A DNA stretch of 64,000 nucleotides from a virus, in IMG/VR virus record IMGVR_UViG_3300035704_000001, positions 86,823 to 150,822 of that record; one strand, given 5' to 3'. Positions 46,418 through 54,688 of the stretch are shown one piece after another. The notes under the pieces were generated by a model that saw nothing but the letters and a program-made list of their open reading frames with translations, was not told the DNA's origin and did not search any database. Both the position numbers and the translations under genes were made by a program. Each line of letters starts with the position of its first letter. The stretch's first letter is position 1.

Positions 46418-49400
46418 TGGGCTTCACCTTCGCCGAGCCGTTCCCGGGCGTCACCGGCACGCTGACCGTGGCCCCGGGCACCCCGCCAGGCCCGGGCGGC
46501 TCCGGCGGGGCAGCCAGCCCGGCGCCCGGGGTGGGCTGGGAGATCTACGTCCGGTCCTGGCGGGACTACACCACGCTGCTGGCCATCATCCCGTACAAGA
46601 CCTGGACCGGCTTCCAGTTCGCCAAGCAGCTCAACGACATCGGCTCCGGCACGGTCACGCTCAACGCCGACGACCCGTTCTGGTCCACCCCCACCGCCGA
46701 CGGCTCGGCCGCCTTCGAGCTGCTGGACTACGAGTGCCTGTGGCAGTTCTACCAGGACGGCGTGTGCCGGATGGAGTTCCTGGGCGAGACCATCACCGAG
46801 CAGCTGGTAGACCCGTCCGAGCAGCGGATCATCACCGTCACCGGGCCCGGCTCGATCGCCACCCTGAAATGGGGCATGGCCGCGCCGCAGGGCTTCCCGA
46901 ACATCGTCCTGAAGCTCGACTCGATCATCGACCCGTTCGACGAGGTCGACATCAACGGCAACCCGGTGCTCGACACCAACGTCTGGGACATCGTGAGCCC
47001 GGCCGGGTGCGCCTTCCCCACGCCGATCGCAACCATCTACAACTACCCGGCCGGGGCCGGCTACCCGCTGTCCGAGCTGTACCCGTCGGGCACGCTGACC
47101 GTCAACGCCACCGCAGGCACCTCGGTGTGCGCGACCACCCCCTACGACGCCACGGACACCCTGGTCTCCGCGCAGGTGACCCCGGTCGGCGCCTCGGGCA
47201 CCCAGACGGACAGCAACGGCAACGCGGTCAGGTACGGCACGAACCTGAACGGCTCGGAGCTGACCCAGTTCTACATCCAGAGCCTGAAGGACCCCAGCAA
47301 GTACGTGATGTTCGGCCTGTCCTCCGGTCAGTTCTACTGCCAGGCCGTGACCACCTCGGGCACCTTCACCAAGGTGCTGCCGGCCTACGACAGCAGCAGC
47401 CACTCCTACTGGATGATCACCGAGCAGGGCGGCTCGGGCGGCGGCAACGGGACGTACTACTTCTGGACCTCGGCCGATGGCCAGAACTGGGTCCAGCAGT
47501 GGACCGTCGTGCACGACTGGGACGCCACCTACTGCGGCTTCTACCTGGCCGCCACGTACTCGATCACCGGCCAGTCGATGACCATCACCGACCTCAACTC
47601 GATGGTCACCACCCCCAGCTACCAGGGCAACCTGTACCTGGGCGAGCCGATGATGGGCATCTGGTACGACCTGCTGCTGGCCTGCCAGGCCCGCGGCACC
47701 ATCCCGTTCGTGACCACCGCGACGGGCCCGGCGCTGGACAGTTTCGGACGTTCGTGGGCAGACATCCAGAACGTGCAGGTCACCAACGGCACCGACCTCT
47801 ACACGCTGCTGCAGAACGCGTGCGCCGCGGTCAACGCCGACTACTGCATGCAGCCGGGCTTCCTGCTCCAGGTCGGGCTGACCGAGCAGGGCGCCATCAG
47901 CCTGGGCACCGACCGGTCCAGCCAGATCGTCCTGCGCGAGGGCCGCGACTTCCTGACCAAGACCCGGGTCCGCTCGCGCAGCTCCCTGCAGAACATGATC
48001 GGCGCGGAGAACACCGACGGCCACGAGATCTCCGCCTCCAACTCGTCCTCGTTCACCCAGTGGGGCCAGCGCGAGGGCTGGTTCCAGACCTCCGCCCAGG
48101 TGGACCCGCAGTCGCTGGCCATCGCGGCCGCGGCCGCCGTCGCTGACACCGCCCTGGAGGTGCTGAGCTATACCGGCACCGTCCCGCCGAACACCCCCGG
48201 CAAGACCGTCTTCCAGAGCTACGACGTCGGCGACTGGCTGGGCATGGAGCGGCCGGACTTCTCCGCGACCGACGCGGTGCGGGTGGTGGCCATCGCCGTC
48301 TCGGTGGACTCCACCGGGCTGGAGTCCGACGAGCTGACCTTCGAGAGCTACGTGCAGTGGCTGGAGGCGCAGCTGCTGTACGTGGCCAACAAGCTAGGCG
48401 GCCAGTTCGTCAACATCCCGGGCACCTCGCCGGTGGCGCCGTCCAAGTACGGGACGGGGCAGGTCCCGACCTGGTTCACTCCCGCCCAGACGCTGGCCGG
48501 GCTGGCTGACGTGGTGGGCTCGGGGGCCTCGCACGCCGCGCCGCTGGTCTACAACCCGGCGACCGGGCAGTGGCAGGCCGGCGGGTCCACCGACCCGGTA
48601 ACCGGCAACGCGATGGGCATCTCGCTGCTGGGCGCGGCCATCGCCCCGGACGGCGGCGGCACCCCGGTGGCGGCCGCGTCCTCGGTCAACGTGATCCCCG
48701 GCCAGGGCGTGACCGTGACCAACTCCGCCACCGGCGCTACCGTCAGCACCGGGGTGCAGTCCGACGGCACCACCACCACGGTGGTGGCCGGCGCGCCGCC
48801 GCCCGCCGCTCCCGACGCGCCCACCGTGGTGGGCGGGCCCGGCACCGTCTCGGTCGGCTGGGACGGCCTGCTCGGGGGAGCGGGCCCGCTGAGCGACTTC
48901 GCCTTCGTCCAGGTGCACGTCTCGACCACCACGGGGTTCACCCCGTCCACGGCCACCCTGCAGGGCACCATCCACCTGGGCGGCGGGGTCTACACCGTGT
49001 CCCGGCTGACGGCGGGCACGACCTACTTCGCCAAGCTGGTGGCAGTCAACCAGGCTGGCGCGACCAGCACCGCCAGCACCCAGAACTCCGCGGTGCCGAT
49101 CACCACCGGCACCACCGCCACCATCAGCGCGACAGCGCCGGTCTCCCCGCGCACGAACGACCTGTGGTTCGACAGCTCCAACGGGATGGAGCTGAAGGAG
49201 TGGAACGGCACGGCCTGGGTGCCGTTCCAGTACGGCACCAACGCCATCTCGGCCGGGGCCATCACCGCGGCGCAGATCGCGGCGAACACCATCACCGCGG
49301 CGCAGATCGCCTCCGGCACCATCACCGCCACCCAGATCTCCGCGGCCACCATCACGGCCGGCCAGCTGGCCGCCGGCATCGTCTACGCCGGCATCGTCAA

Positions 49401-50217
49401 CGGCACCACCGTGATGGGCGCCACCGTGGTGGCCGACGGCACCAGCGGCGAGATCCTGGTCTACTCGGGTACCCCGGCCAGCGGCAACCTCATCGGCTCC
49501 TGGTCCGGGTCGGCCGGCACGGACGGCCAGGGCAACCCGTATCCCCTGGGCCTCATGGCGCAGGCGCTGGTCATGCCCAACCAGTCCTCCCCGCCGGCCG
49601 CGGTGTCCGGGGCGTCCTCGCTGTACTCCTCGGTAGCCGGGCGCCTGTTCTACCTGTCGTCGGCCGGGGTCACCGCCGCGCTGGAGCGGTCCCAGGTCAA
49701 CGTCGCCTCGTTCACTGCCGGCAACGTCACCTCGCCGGCGGTCATCAGCGCCCCGCTGGCCTACCTGGCGAACGAGGGCGCGCAGTCGTCCGAGTTCGAG
49801 ATCGAGATCGACGGCCTGGTGACCACGGCCAACACCGGGCAGTCCACCCAGACGCTGACGTTCCAGCTGGACGTGGATGCCTCGGTGCTCGGCGGGCAGT
49901 TCACCGTCGGCGCGGTATTCCTGCCGGTGGGAGGCAAGACCTTCTCCTACACCATCCGGTTCCGGCTGGCCATCCAGACCACCGGCGCCTCCGGTACCTG
50001 CTCGATCGCCGCTGACGGCCAGATGGCGGCGTCCGGGGTCAACGCGGGCTCGACCACCACGCCGGTGCCGACCATCGCGGTGGGCGCCCAGTCCGGGCCG
50101 TCCAAGTCGTTCGACTCCACCTCGAACCACACCCTGCAGGTGTACGCCAGCTGGGGCGGCAACTCCACCGGGCAGGCGCTGACTACCGTGCGGACCAAGA
50201 TAGCCCGCCGGATGTGA
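46417..50217 (+). CDS. Large minor tail protein/tail tip with fibre repeats
   Basis: 1266 residues. The N-terminal 640 residues (EIYVRSWRDYTTLLAIIPYKTWTGFQFAKQLNDIGSGTVTLNADDPFW ... SLQNMIGAENTDGHEISASNSSS ... GDWLGMERPDF) fit the actinophage tail-tip protein related to tail-associated lysin/siphovirus ReqiPepy6 Gp37-like proteins. A fibronectin-III-like domain follows near residues 800-895. The helical repeats AITAAQIAANTITAAQIASGTITATQISAATITAGQ near 945-985 are a typical fibre trimerisation segment. It probably contacts the host. Confidence 0.82.
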   Translation: MGFTFAEPFPGVTGTLTVAPGTPPGPGGSGGAASPAPGVGWEIYVRSWRDYTTLLAIIPYKTWTGFQFAKQLNDIGSGTVTLNADDPFWSTPTADGSAAFELLDYECLWQFYQDGVCRMEFLGETITEQLVDPSEQRIITVTGPGSIATLKWGMAAPQGFPNIVLKLDSIIDPFDEVDINGNPVLDTNVWDIVSPAGCAFPTPIATIYNYPAGAGYPLSELYPSGTLTVNATAGTSVCATTPYDATDTLVSAQVTPVGASGTQTDSNGNAVRYGTNLNGSELTQFYIQSLKDPSKYVMFGLSSGQFYCQAVTTSGTFTKVLPAYDSSSHSYWMITEQGGSGGGNGTYYFWTSADGQNWVQQWTVVHDWDATYCGFYLAATYSITGQSMTITDLNSMVTTPSYQGNLYLGEPMMGIWYDLLLACQARGTIPFVTTATGPALDSFGRSWADIQNVQVTNGTDLYTLLQNACAAVNADYCMQPGFLLQVGLTEQGAISLGTDRSSQIVLREGRDFLTKTRVRSRSSLQNMIGAENTDGHEISASNSSSFTQWGQREGWFQTSAQVDPQSLAIAAAAAVADTALEVLSYTGTVPPNTPGKTVFQSYDVGDWLGMERPDFSATDAVRVVAIAVSVDSTGLESDELTFESYVQWLEAQLLYVANKLGGQFVNIPGTSPVAPSKYGTGQVPTWFTPAQTLAGLADVVGSGASHAAPLVYNPATGQWQAGGSTDPVTGNAMGISLLGAAIAPDGGGTPVAAASSVNVIPGQGVTVTNSATGATVSTGVQSDGTTTTVVAGAPPPAAPDAPTVVGGPGTVSVGWDGLLGGAGPLSDFAFVQVHVSTTTGFTPSTATLQGTIHLGGGVYTVSRLTAGTTYFAKLVAVNQAGATSTASTQNSAVPITTGTTATISATAPVSPRTNDLWFDSSNGMELKEWNGTAWVPFQYGTNAISAGAITAAQIAANTITAAQIASGTITATQISAATITAGQLAAGIVYAGIVNGTTVMGATVVADGTSGEILVYSGTPASGNLIGSWSGSAGTDGQGNPYPLGLMAQALVMPNQSSPPAAVSGASSLYSSVAGRLFYLSSAGVTAALERSQVNVASFTAGNVTSPAVISAPLAYLANEGAQSSEFEIEIDGLVTTANTGQSTQTLTFQLDVDASVLGGQFTVGAVFLPVGGKTFSYTIRFRLAIQTTGASGTCSIAADGQMAASGVNAGSTTTPVPTIAVGAQSGPSKSFDSTSNHTLQVYASWGGNSTGQALTTVRTKIARRM

Positions 50218-50227
50218 TGGCCCTGGC

Positions 50228-50908
50228 TCAGCCCTGGCCCGGGTCCGCGGGGCCGGGTAAGGCCGGCGCCGGGCCCGGGTCGGAGAGCGCCATCTCCAGC
50301 GACTTGTCCATCGAGTCGAGCGAGTCGGTCACGGTCGCGACCATGGTCCGCAGGTGCACCTCCCACGCCGTGCCCAGGGCCCGGACCACGGTCAGCCGGT
50401 GCTGGGCCTCGGCCGGCGCCCTGGCCAGGATGTCCGCGGCGCGCTGGTGCGCGTCCGCCAGCTGGTCGCGCATCATCGCCTCGGCCTTCTGCCGCGTCTC
50501 CCGGATCAGGGCGTCCGCCTGCAGCCGGGCGGACTCGACGAGCTGGCGCCGCTGGCGCTGCCCGTCCTCCCCGACCTGGCGGGCGAACTCCTGGGCCTCG
50601 CCGACGATCTGCTCACCCTGGGCCTGCGCGTGCTGCAGCACGCGGACCGCCTGCGGGCCGACCTCCGCGGCGCCGGGCGGGGCGGCGTGTGCCCCGTGCG
50701 CCGGGACGGCCGGCGCGAGCCGGGCGGCTTCCTGCAGCTCCTGCACCAGCTCGTCGCGCTCGGTCAGCAGCGTGCGGATCTCCTCCACTGCCGCGCTGCG
50801 CATCTCGTCGACGACCTGAACGTCATACCCGCGCATCACCCGGGGGAGGTCCCACCCGCTGAGCTGTTCAGGAGTCAGTCTCGGGGTGGCCAGCAACCCC
50901 TCTTCCAT
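50228..50908 (-). CDS. DivIVA-like coiled-coil protein
   Basis: 226 residues from ATG 50908 with GGGAGG upstream. Residues 11-36 (LTPEQLSGWDLPRVMRGYDVQVVDEM) match the DivIVA N-terminal lipid-binding pattern (LTP.DI......RGYD..EVDEF), followed by AVEEIRTLLTERDELVQELQEAARL and a long Ala/Gln-rich coiled coil. DivIVA/Wag31 organises polar growth in actinobacteria. Encoded on the minus strand between tail genes and four bases downstream of a flavohemoglobin gene, with which it likely forms an operon. Confidence 0.75.
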   Translation of the reverse strand: MEEGLLATPRLTPEQLSGWDLPRVMRGYDVQVVDEMRSAAVEEIRTLLTERDELVQELQEAARLAPAVPAHGAHAAPPGAAEVGPQAVRVLQHAQAQGEQIVGEAQEFARQVGEDGQRQRRQLVESARLQADALIRETRQKAEAMMRDQLADAHQRAADILARAPAEAQHRLTVVRALGTAWEVHLRTMVATVTDSLDSMDKSLEMALSDPGPAPALPGPADPGQG

Positions 50909-50911
50909 CGG

Positions 50912-52036
50912 TTAACCCTCCCACCCGAAGTCCTCGACGTGAATGCGGGACCCGGGCATTCCTAGCGCCATCAGGCGGCCGGCGGCCGCCTGAACCATCC
51001 GGGACGGACCGCAGATGTAGGCGTCGCGGTCCTCCCAGGGACCGCCTCTCGCCACCACGTCCACGATGTTCCCGCGTTCTCCGTCGTAGTCAGGGGCCTG
51101 CTCTTCCGGGCAGGAGGCTGCGTGCACCACGCTCAGCCAGTCGTTCTCCGCGGCGAGCTTGGCCAGGCGCTCCAGGGCGTACAGCCCGTCCGGCTCGCGG
51201 GCGCCGAAGTACAGGGCGACCCGGGGCGGGCTCTGCCGCTGGCCGAGGCGCTGGCACATGGCCAGCATCGGGGCCAGCCCGGTCGAGCCGGCCACCATCA
51301 CGATGTCCCGGCCCGAGTCCTCGTCCAGGGCCAGCGAGCCGAGCGGCGGGCCGAGCCGCAGCCGGGAGCCGGGAGCCGCCGTCAGCGCCAGCGCGGGGGA
51401 CAGCAGCCCGCCGGCGATGACCTTGACGTGCAGCTCGGTGGCCCGGTCCGGGGAAGACACGGTGGCCGGGGTGTAGAACCGCCAGATCCGCGGGCGGTGC
51501 TCCAGCTGGACCGCCACCGACTGGCCCGGCCGCCAGTTCATCTGCTGGGACAGCCGGACGGTCAGCACGGCGACGTCGAACGAGCGCATCTCCGCGGAGG
51601 TGACCACCGCGTCCCACCACGGCGGGGTCCCGTCCTCGGCGGTCAGCGCCTCGCACATCACCTGCGCGACCAGGGCGTAGGCCGCAGCCCAGGTCCGTGC
51701 CGCCTCCTCCGTCCAGGACTCGCCCGCGAAGTAGGCGAGGGTGGCCAGCAGCGAGGTGCCGACCAGCTTGAAGTGCCCGGGCTGCACCCCGAACTTGCGG
51801 TGGTCCCGGCCCAGCCCGTGCAGGTACTCGGTCAGCCGGGGCAGGTCATCGACGTCGGTCACGATCTGCACGAGGGCAGCCAGCAGGCGGTCCCGCTGCG
51901 GGGCCATCAGCGGCGGGAACATGTCGATTACGTCGTTGCCGCCGGTGGCAAAAAGATGGGCGTAGAAGTAATCCACGATCTCGGGGCCCTGGGGGGCGAC
52001 GGCCGCGAATGTCTCCCTCAGGAGCCTGGTGTCCAC
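50912..52036 (-). CDS. Flavohemoglobin-type globin-reductase
   Basis: 374 residues. The globin part (1-135) has IVDYFYAHLF with Tyr25 at the B10 position and LGRDHRKFGV with the proximal His79. The reductase part has RPGQSVAVQL, RFYTPATVSS for FAD binding, VMVAGSTGLAPMLAMCQRL for NAD(P)H and YICGPSRMVQ. Flavohemoglobins convert nitric oxide to nitrate using oxygen and NAD(P)H. GTG 52036 lies six bases after TAGGGT, with CTGACG 18 bases further up, so the mRNA may be leaderless. Very unusual within a phage tail module. Confidence 0.88.
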   Translation of the reverse strand: MDTRLLRETFAAVAPQGPEIVDYFYAHLFATGGNDVIDMFPPLMAPQRDRLLAALVQIVTDVDDLPRLTEYLHGLGRDHRKFGVQPGHFKLVGTSLLATLAYFAGESWTEEAARTWAAAYALVAQVMCEALTAEDGTPPWWDAVVTSAEMRSFDVAVLTVRLSQQMNWRPGQSVAVQLEHRPRIWRFYTPATVSSPDRATELHVKVIAGGLLSPALALTAAPGSRLRLGPPLGSLALDEDSGRDIVMVAGSTGLAPMLAMCQRLGQRQSPPRVALYFGAREPDGLYALERLAKLAAENDWLSVVHAASCPEEQAPDYDGERGNIVDVVARGGPWEDRDAYICGPSRMVQAAAGRLMALGMPGSRIHVEDFGWEG

Positions 52037-52042
52037 TTCGCG

Positions 52043-52072
52043 ACCCTACAACGCATGATCGCGGAACGTCAG
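52043..52072 (-). promoter_or_regulatory. Probable promoter of the flavohemoglobin operon
   Basis: Read on the minus strand: CTGACG, 18-nt spacer, TAGGGT, then CGCGAA and GTG 52036. Spacing equals that of the two leaderless genes at 58831 and 63176. Confidence 0.5.
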
Positions 52073-52103
52073 GCCTAACCGGCAAGTAGCCAGGCGGGAG
52101 GAC

Positions 52104-52116
52104 GATTCTCCCGGGT
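52104..52116 (+). promoter_or_regulatory. Start-adjacent GATTA motif
   Basis: GATTCTCCCGGGT directly before GTG 52117; matches the copy at the portal gene in 12 positions. Confidence 0.5.
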
Positions 52117-52770
52117 GTGATGAGCAGCGCTAAGGGCATCAAGTGGTACCCGAGGGTGCGGGTGGCGCGGTACTCGGTCCGCCAGACCCGGTTCGCTCAG
52201 GCCCGGCACGGGCCGGTGCTGCACGGGGACCTGCTGCGCGCGATGTTCAGCGAGCCGGAGGATGGCTACGCCCTCGACGAGGGCAACTCGATGGTGAACG
52301 ACGGGCTGACGAACCTGATCAGCCTGCTGACCGGGGCCGCGCCGAGCGGAGCGGCCGGCCGGCCGCTGACCCTCGGCGCCGGCGGCGCGGCTGCTGGCTC
52401 GGCCTGCGTCGGCGTCGGCTCCGACGGCACCACCATCTTCAATGCGGCCCAGGCCCACCTGGCGAACGCGACCGGCGAGGGAGCGGGCAACAGCTTCTAC
52501 CAGTCGATGGACTCGGGCTACCCGACGCTGACCACCCCGGCCCAGATCAACGGGCAGTCCACCTTCCAGCCGGGCGACGCCAACTTCGACTGGTTCGAGT
52601 GGTGCTGGGCTACCGGGGCCGGGGTGCCGACGCCGGGCCCGGTGCTGGGTTCCGTCTACGCGACCGCAGGGAGCGCCGCCATGCTCAACCGCAAGATCCC
52701 GCCGTCCGGGCTGGGCTCGAAGAAGGCCGGGGCGGCGTGGGTGTTCCAGACCACGGTGGGCTTCTCGTGA
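52117..52770 (+). CDS. Structural tail-region protein, unknown
   Basis: 217 residues; start GTG 52117 or ATG 52120. WYPRVRVARYSVRQTRFAQARHG, then MVNDGLTNLISLLTGAAPSGAAG, and a Gly/Ala/Thr-rich beta region (ACVGVGSDGTTIFNAAQAHLANATGEGAGNSFYQSMDSGYPTLT). Resembles the C-terminal tail proteins of actinophages near the end of the tail module. The stop overlaps the next GTG. Confidence 0.6.
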   Translation: MMSSAKGIKWYPRVRVARYSVRQTRFAQARHGPVLHGDLLRAMFSEPEDGYALDEGNSMVNDGLTNLISLLTGAAPSGAAGRPLTLGAGGAAAGSACVGVGSDGTTIFNAAQAHLANATGEGAGNSFYQSMDSGYPTLTTPAQINGQSTFQPGDANFDWFEWCWATGAGVPTPGPVLGSVYATAGSAAMLNRKIPPSGLGSKKAGAAWVFQTTVGFS

Positions 52771-52958
52771 GCACGCACATCACCGCGGACCGGGCCCGCG
52801 ACAACGACGTGGTGCGGGCCCAGGACGGCACGGTCTACCAGCTGCTGGGCGGGCTGTGGTGCCACATGGAGATCGTCCCGTTCCTGGGCGACCCGTTCCG
52901 CCCCGAGGGGGAGCTGACGCTGCTGGCCCGCGACGGCGAGCCGCCGGGCCGGGGCTAG
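52767..52958 (+). CDS. Small protein at the end of the tail module
   Basis: 63 residues from GTG 52767 (GTGA overlap). DNDVVRAQDGTVYQLLGGLWCHMEIVPFLGDPFRPEGELTLLARDGEPPG looks like a small beta-barrel. Unknown. Confidence 0.55.
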   Translation: MSTHITADRARDNDVVRAQDGTVYQLLGGLWCHMEIVPFLGDPFRPEGELTLLARDGEPPGRG

Positions 52959-52962
52959 CCCG

Positions 52963-53202
52963 GTGCACCGGCTGGAGTTCCTGCGCAGCCGCGGCTTCCA
53001 CCTGTGCATGACGATCGCCTGGGCGCTGATGTCCATCCCGACCGCGCTGTGGTGGAACAACTCGGTCCTGTGGGTCGGGGAGATGAGCGTCTACGCCTGC
53101 ATGACTACCCACTGGGGCAGTTACCAGGGCGCGCGGGCCGAGCATACGGCAGGCTCTGGCGGGGACGGAACCGAGGACGGAACGGGGGGGGGGAGAAGCT
53201 GA
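52963..53202 (+). CDS. Small membrane protein with G-tract at its end
   Basis: 79 residues from GTG 52963. FHLCMTIAWALMSIPTALWWNNSVLWVGEMSVYACM contains one or two membrane segments. The last codons are encoded by a run of ten G, so the C-terminus could change by slippage. Last gene before the transfer module. Confidence 0.5.
   Translation: MHRLEFLRSRGFHLCMTIAWALMSIPTALWWNNSVLWVGEMSVYACMTTHWGSYQGARAEHTAGSGGDGTEDGTGGGRS
53183..53193 (+). repeat. Poly-G tract
   Basis: Ten consecutive G within the 3' end of the gene at 52963. The longest homopolymer noticed in the window. Confidence 0.85.
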
Positions 53203-53281
53203 TGCGCGACACCTGGACCTGACGCCGGGCCCTGGCGGCCGTCCGGGCCCTCCAGGTAACGATCCGGTGAAGTCCCGGAGA

Positions 53282-53293
53282 GATTGTGCGGGG
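53282..53293 (+). promoter_or_regulatory. GATTA-type core, non-coding copy
   Basis: GATTGTGCGGGG within the first of the two direct repeats. Confidence 0.3.
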
Positions 53294-53341
53294 TTTTCAG
53301 CCTGATCTGACGGGAAAACGGGTGCTGACCTGGGCGGGGGA

Positions 53342-53353
53342 GATTACGCCGGG
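53342..53353 (+). promoter_or_regulatory. GATTA motif, non-coding copy
   Basis: GATTACGCCGGG within the second direct repeat; no start codon follows. Confidence 0.4.
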
Positions 53354-53428
53354 GATTTTCAGTCTCACCCTCTCGGGCGTACTAAGTACTGTCCTTCCGC
53401 CCCGGTAATAATTACAAAACCAGCAGCG

Positions 53429-53462
53429 AAAAAAGACCCGCTCCCCTGACCGGGGGCGGGTC
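53429..53462 (-). terminator. Rho-independent terminator of the GntR gene
   Basis: On the minus strand GACCCGC/GCGGGTC with inner CCCC/GGGG is followed by six T. This is the best classical terminator in the window. Confidence 0.85.
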
Positions 53463-53494
53463 TCCTGCTGGAAGGCACCTTGACGGTGCCCAGC

Positions 53495-54226
53495 CTACGG
53501 CTCCATGTCCGACTCGATGACCCGCCCCTGGCGGACGATGAACTCGCCGTACTCCAGCACGGTGTCCCCCGCCTCCCAGACGTAGGTCTCGGCGAGCACG
53601 CACCCGTCAGCCGGCAGGTCGAGCAGCCGGGCCTCGCGGCCGTCGTCGAGCACCCGCCGCGCCTCGCGCGCCGCCCGGCCCCACACCAGCGGGGTGCCCG
53701 CCCGCCCGGCCACCAGCTGGGCCGCTCCGCCGAACCCGGGCAGCGGCTCCGGCCGCAGCAGCTCGGGCGCCAGGCTGGCGTAGTGCGGCGGTACCCAGGA
53801 CACGGACAGCATGAAGATCCCGGTGGAGTCCCCGGTCACCCACTCGCGCCGGATCACGTGGGAGACCACCGGGCCCAGCCCCAGGATGGGGCGGACGTAG
53901 GCCGGCACCGGGATCAGCTCCGCGGCCCGCACGAAAACGGACTCGCCGGCACTGGCCCGGCGCAGCCGCTGCTGCGGGCCGAGCACGTTGCGGGGCTCCG
54001 CCACGAGGGTGCCGGACCGGTCCCTGCTCTCGGTCAGCCGGGCGGAGGCCAGCAGCGCGTACGCCTGCTGCGCGGCCTGGATCGAGACACCCCAGGACCG
54101 GGCGGTCTCGCGGATGGACGGCAGCTTGTCACCCGGGCGGTAGCCGGGCTCGCCGGCGGCGATCTTCGCGGCGATGTGGTCGTAGATCTGGCGGTGCAGC
54201 GGAGACGATCTCTGGGCCCTGGGCAT
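53495..54226 (-). CDS. GntR-family regulator (KorSA-like)
   Basis: 243 residues from ATG 54226. SPLHRQIYDHIAAKIAAGEPGYRPGDKLPSIRETARSWGVSIQAAQQAYALLASARL is a GntR winged helix. The C-terminal half (VSHVIRREWVTGDSTGIFMLSVSWVPPHYASLAPELL ... VLAETYVWEAGDTVLEYGEFIVRQGRVI) is a UTRA ligand domain of the HutC subgroup. Regulators of this type (KorSA, KorA) repress transfer genes in Streptomyces plasmids and pSAM2. It is divergent from the excisionase/SpdB/TraB-like operon, exactly as in those elements. Confidence 0.85.
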   Translation of the reverse strand: MPRAQRSSPLHRQIYDHIAAKIAAGEPGYRPGDKLPSIRETARSWGVSIQAAQQAYALLASARLTESRDRSGTLVAEPRNVLGPQQRLRRASAGESVFVRAAELIPVPAYVRPILGLGPVVSHVIRREWVTGDSTGIFMLSVSWVPPHYASLAPELLRPEPLPGFGGAAQLVAGRAGTPLVWGRAAREARRVLDDGREARLLDLPADGCVLAETYVWEAGDTVLEYGEFIVRQGRVIESDMEP

Positions 54227-54306
54227 CTGTCCGGGGCACCCCCTGTCATGAGAACCGTGCAGGTACCTGCCCAGCGTACGACGCAGCAGGATGGCTGCCC
54301 GGGAAG

Positions 54307-54345
54307 TTGTTGTGCATCTGTACGGTTCAGATACATACTGAGTGG
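54307..54345 (+). promoter_or_regulatory. Probable transfer-operon promoter/operator
   Basis: TTGTGC near 54309 and TACATACT near 54332 could be -35 and -10 boxes. TGTACGGTTCAGATACA between them is an imperfect inverted repeat in the divergent intergenic region, a likely GntR site. Confidence 0.4.
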
Positions 54346-54355
54346 GAAGACCGGA

Positions 54356-54367
54356 GATTACCGCGGG
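54356..54367 (+). promoter_or_regulatory. GATTA motif, non-coding copy in an inverted repeat
   Basis: GATTACCGCGGG lies in the left arm of an imperfect palindrome running from GGAGATTACC (54353) to GGTGATCTCC (54381). Confidence 0.4.
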
Positions 54368-54406
54368 ATTCCCCGGTAACCGGTGATCTCCCCCAGGAGG
54401 CAGGCA

Positions 54407-54688
54407 GTGATCACAGCACTCGACCCGGGCACATTGCGCGGTGACGTGCTGGTGCCGCTGTCGATGGCCGCCCGCCGGATCGGCCGGACCAGCGAAACGC
54501 TCAAGGCGTGGGCGGACAAGTTCGGCATCCCGGCCGTCAAGGACCCGGGCGGCGACTGGCTCGCCTACCAGTCCTGGGTGGACGCGGTGCTGGCCTCGGC
54601 CCTGCCCGGGCAGGCCGGCTGCATCAGGACCGTCACCGAGCAGTGGTGGCGGACGCGGGGAGTCGTACTGGAAGGAGCAGCGGCGTGA
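54407..54688 (+). CDS. MerR/excisionase-like DNA-binding protein
   Basis: 93 residues from GTG 54407 with AGGAGG upstream. VPLSMAARRIGRTSETLKAWADKFGIPAVKDPGGDWLAYQSWVDAVL is a small helix-turn-helix of the excisionase/MerR type. First gene of the transfer operon; its stop overlaps the SpdB-like start. It could be an excisionase, but no integrase is present in the window. Confidence 0.65.
   Translation: MITALDPGTLRGDVLVPLSMAARRIGRTSETLKAWADKFGIPAVKDPGGDWLAYQSWVDAVLASALPGQAGCIRTVTEQWWRTRGVVLEGAAA

Larger units (their letters stand above)
53203..53494. other. Regulatory spacer between tail and transfer modules
   Basis: No convincing gene. It contains two imperfect direct copies of a GAGATT...TTTTCAG unit (53280-53300 and 53340-53362), each including a GATTA-type core, and AT-rich AATAATTACAAAAC near 53406. 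A terminator for the minus-strand regulator lies at 53429-53462. Confidence 0.45.

Noticed and set aside
46216-48024. Minus-strand frame opposite the tail-tip gene
   Set aside because: Antisense shadow; codon bias favours the plus strand.
53495-54226. Phage lysogeny repressor
   Set aside because: The GntR/UTRA architecture and neighbours fit plasmid transfer control better than an immunity repressor; no Cro-like partner seen.
54407-54688. Proof of an integrative element from the excisionase-like gene
   Set aside because: No integrase or attachment duplication is visible, so integration cannot be claimed from this window.
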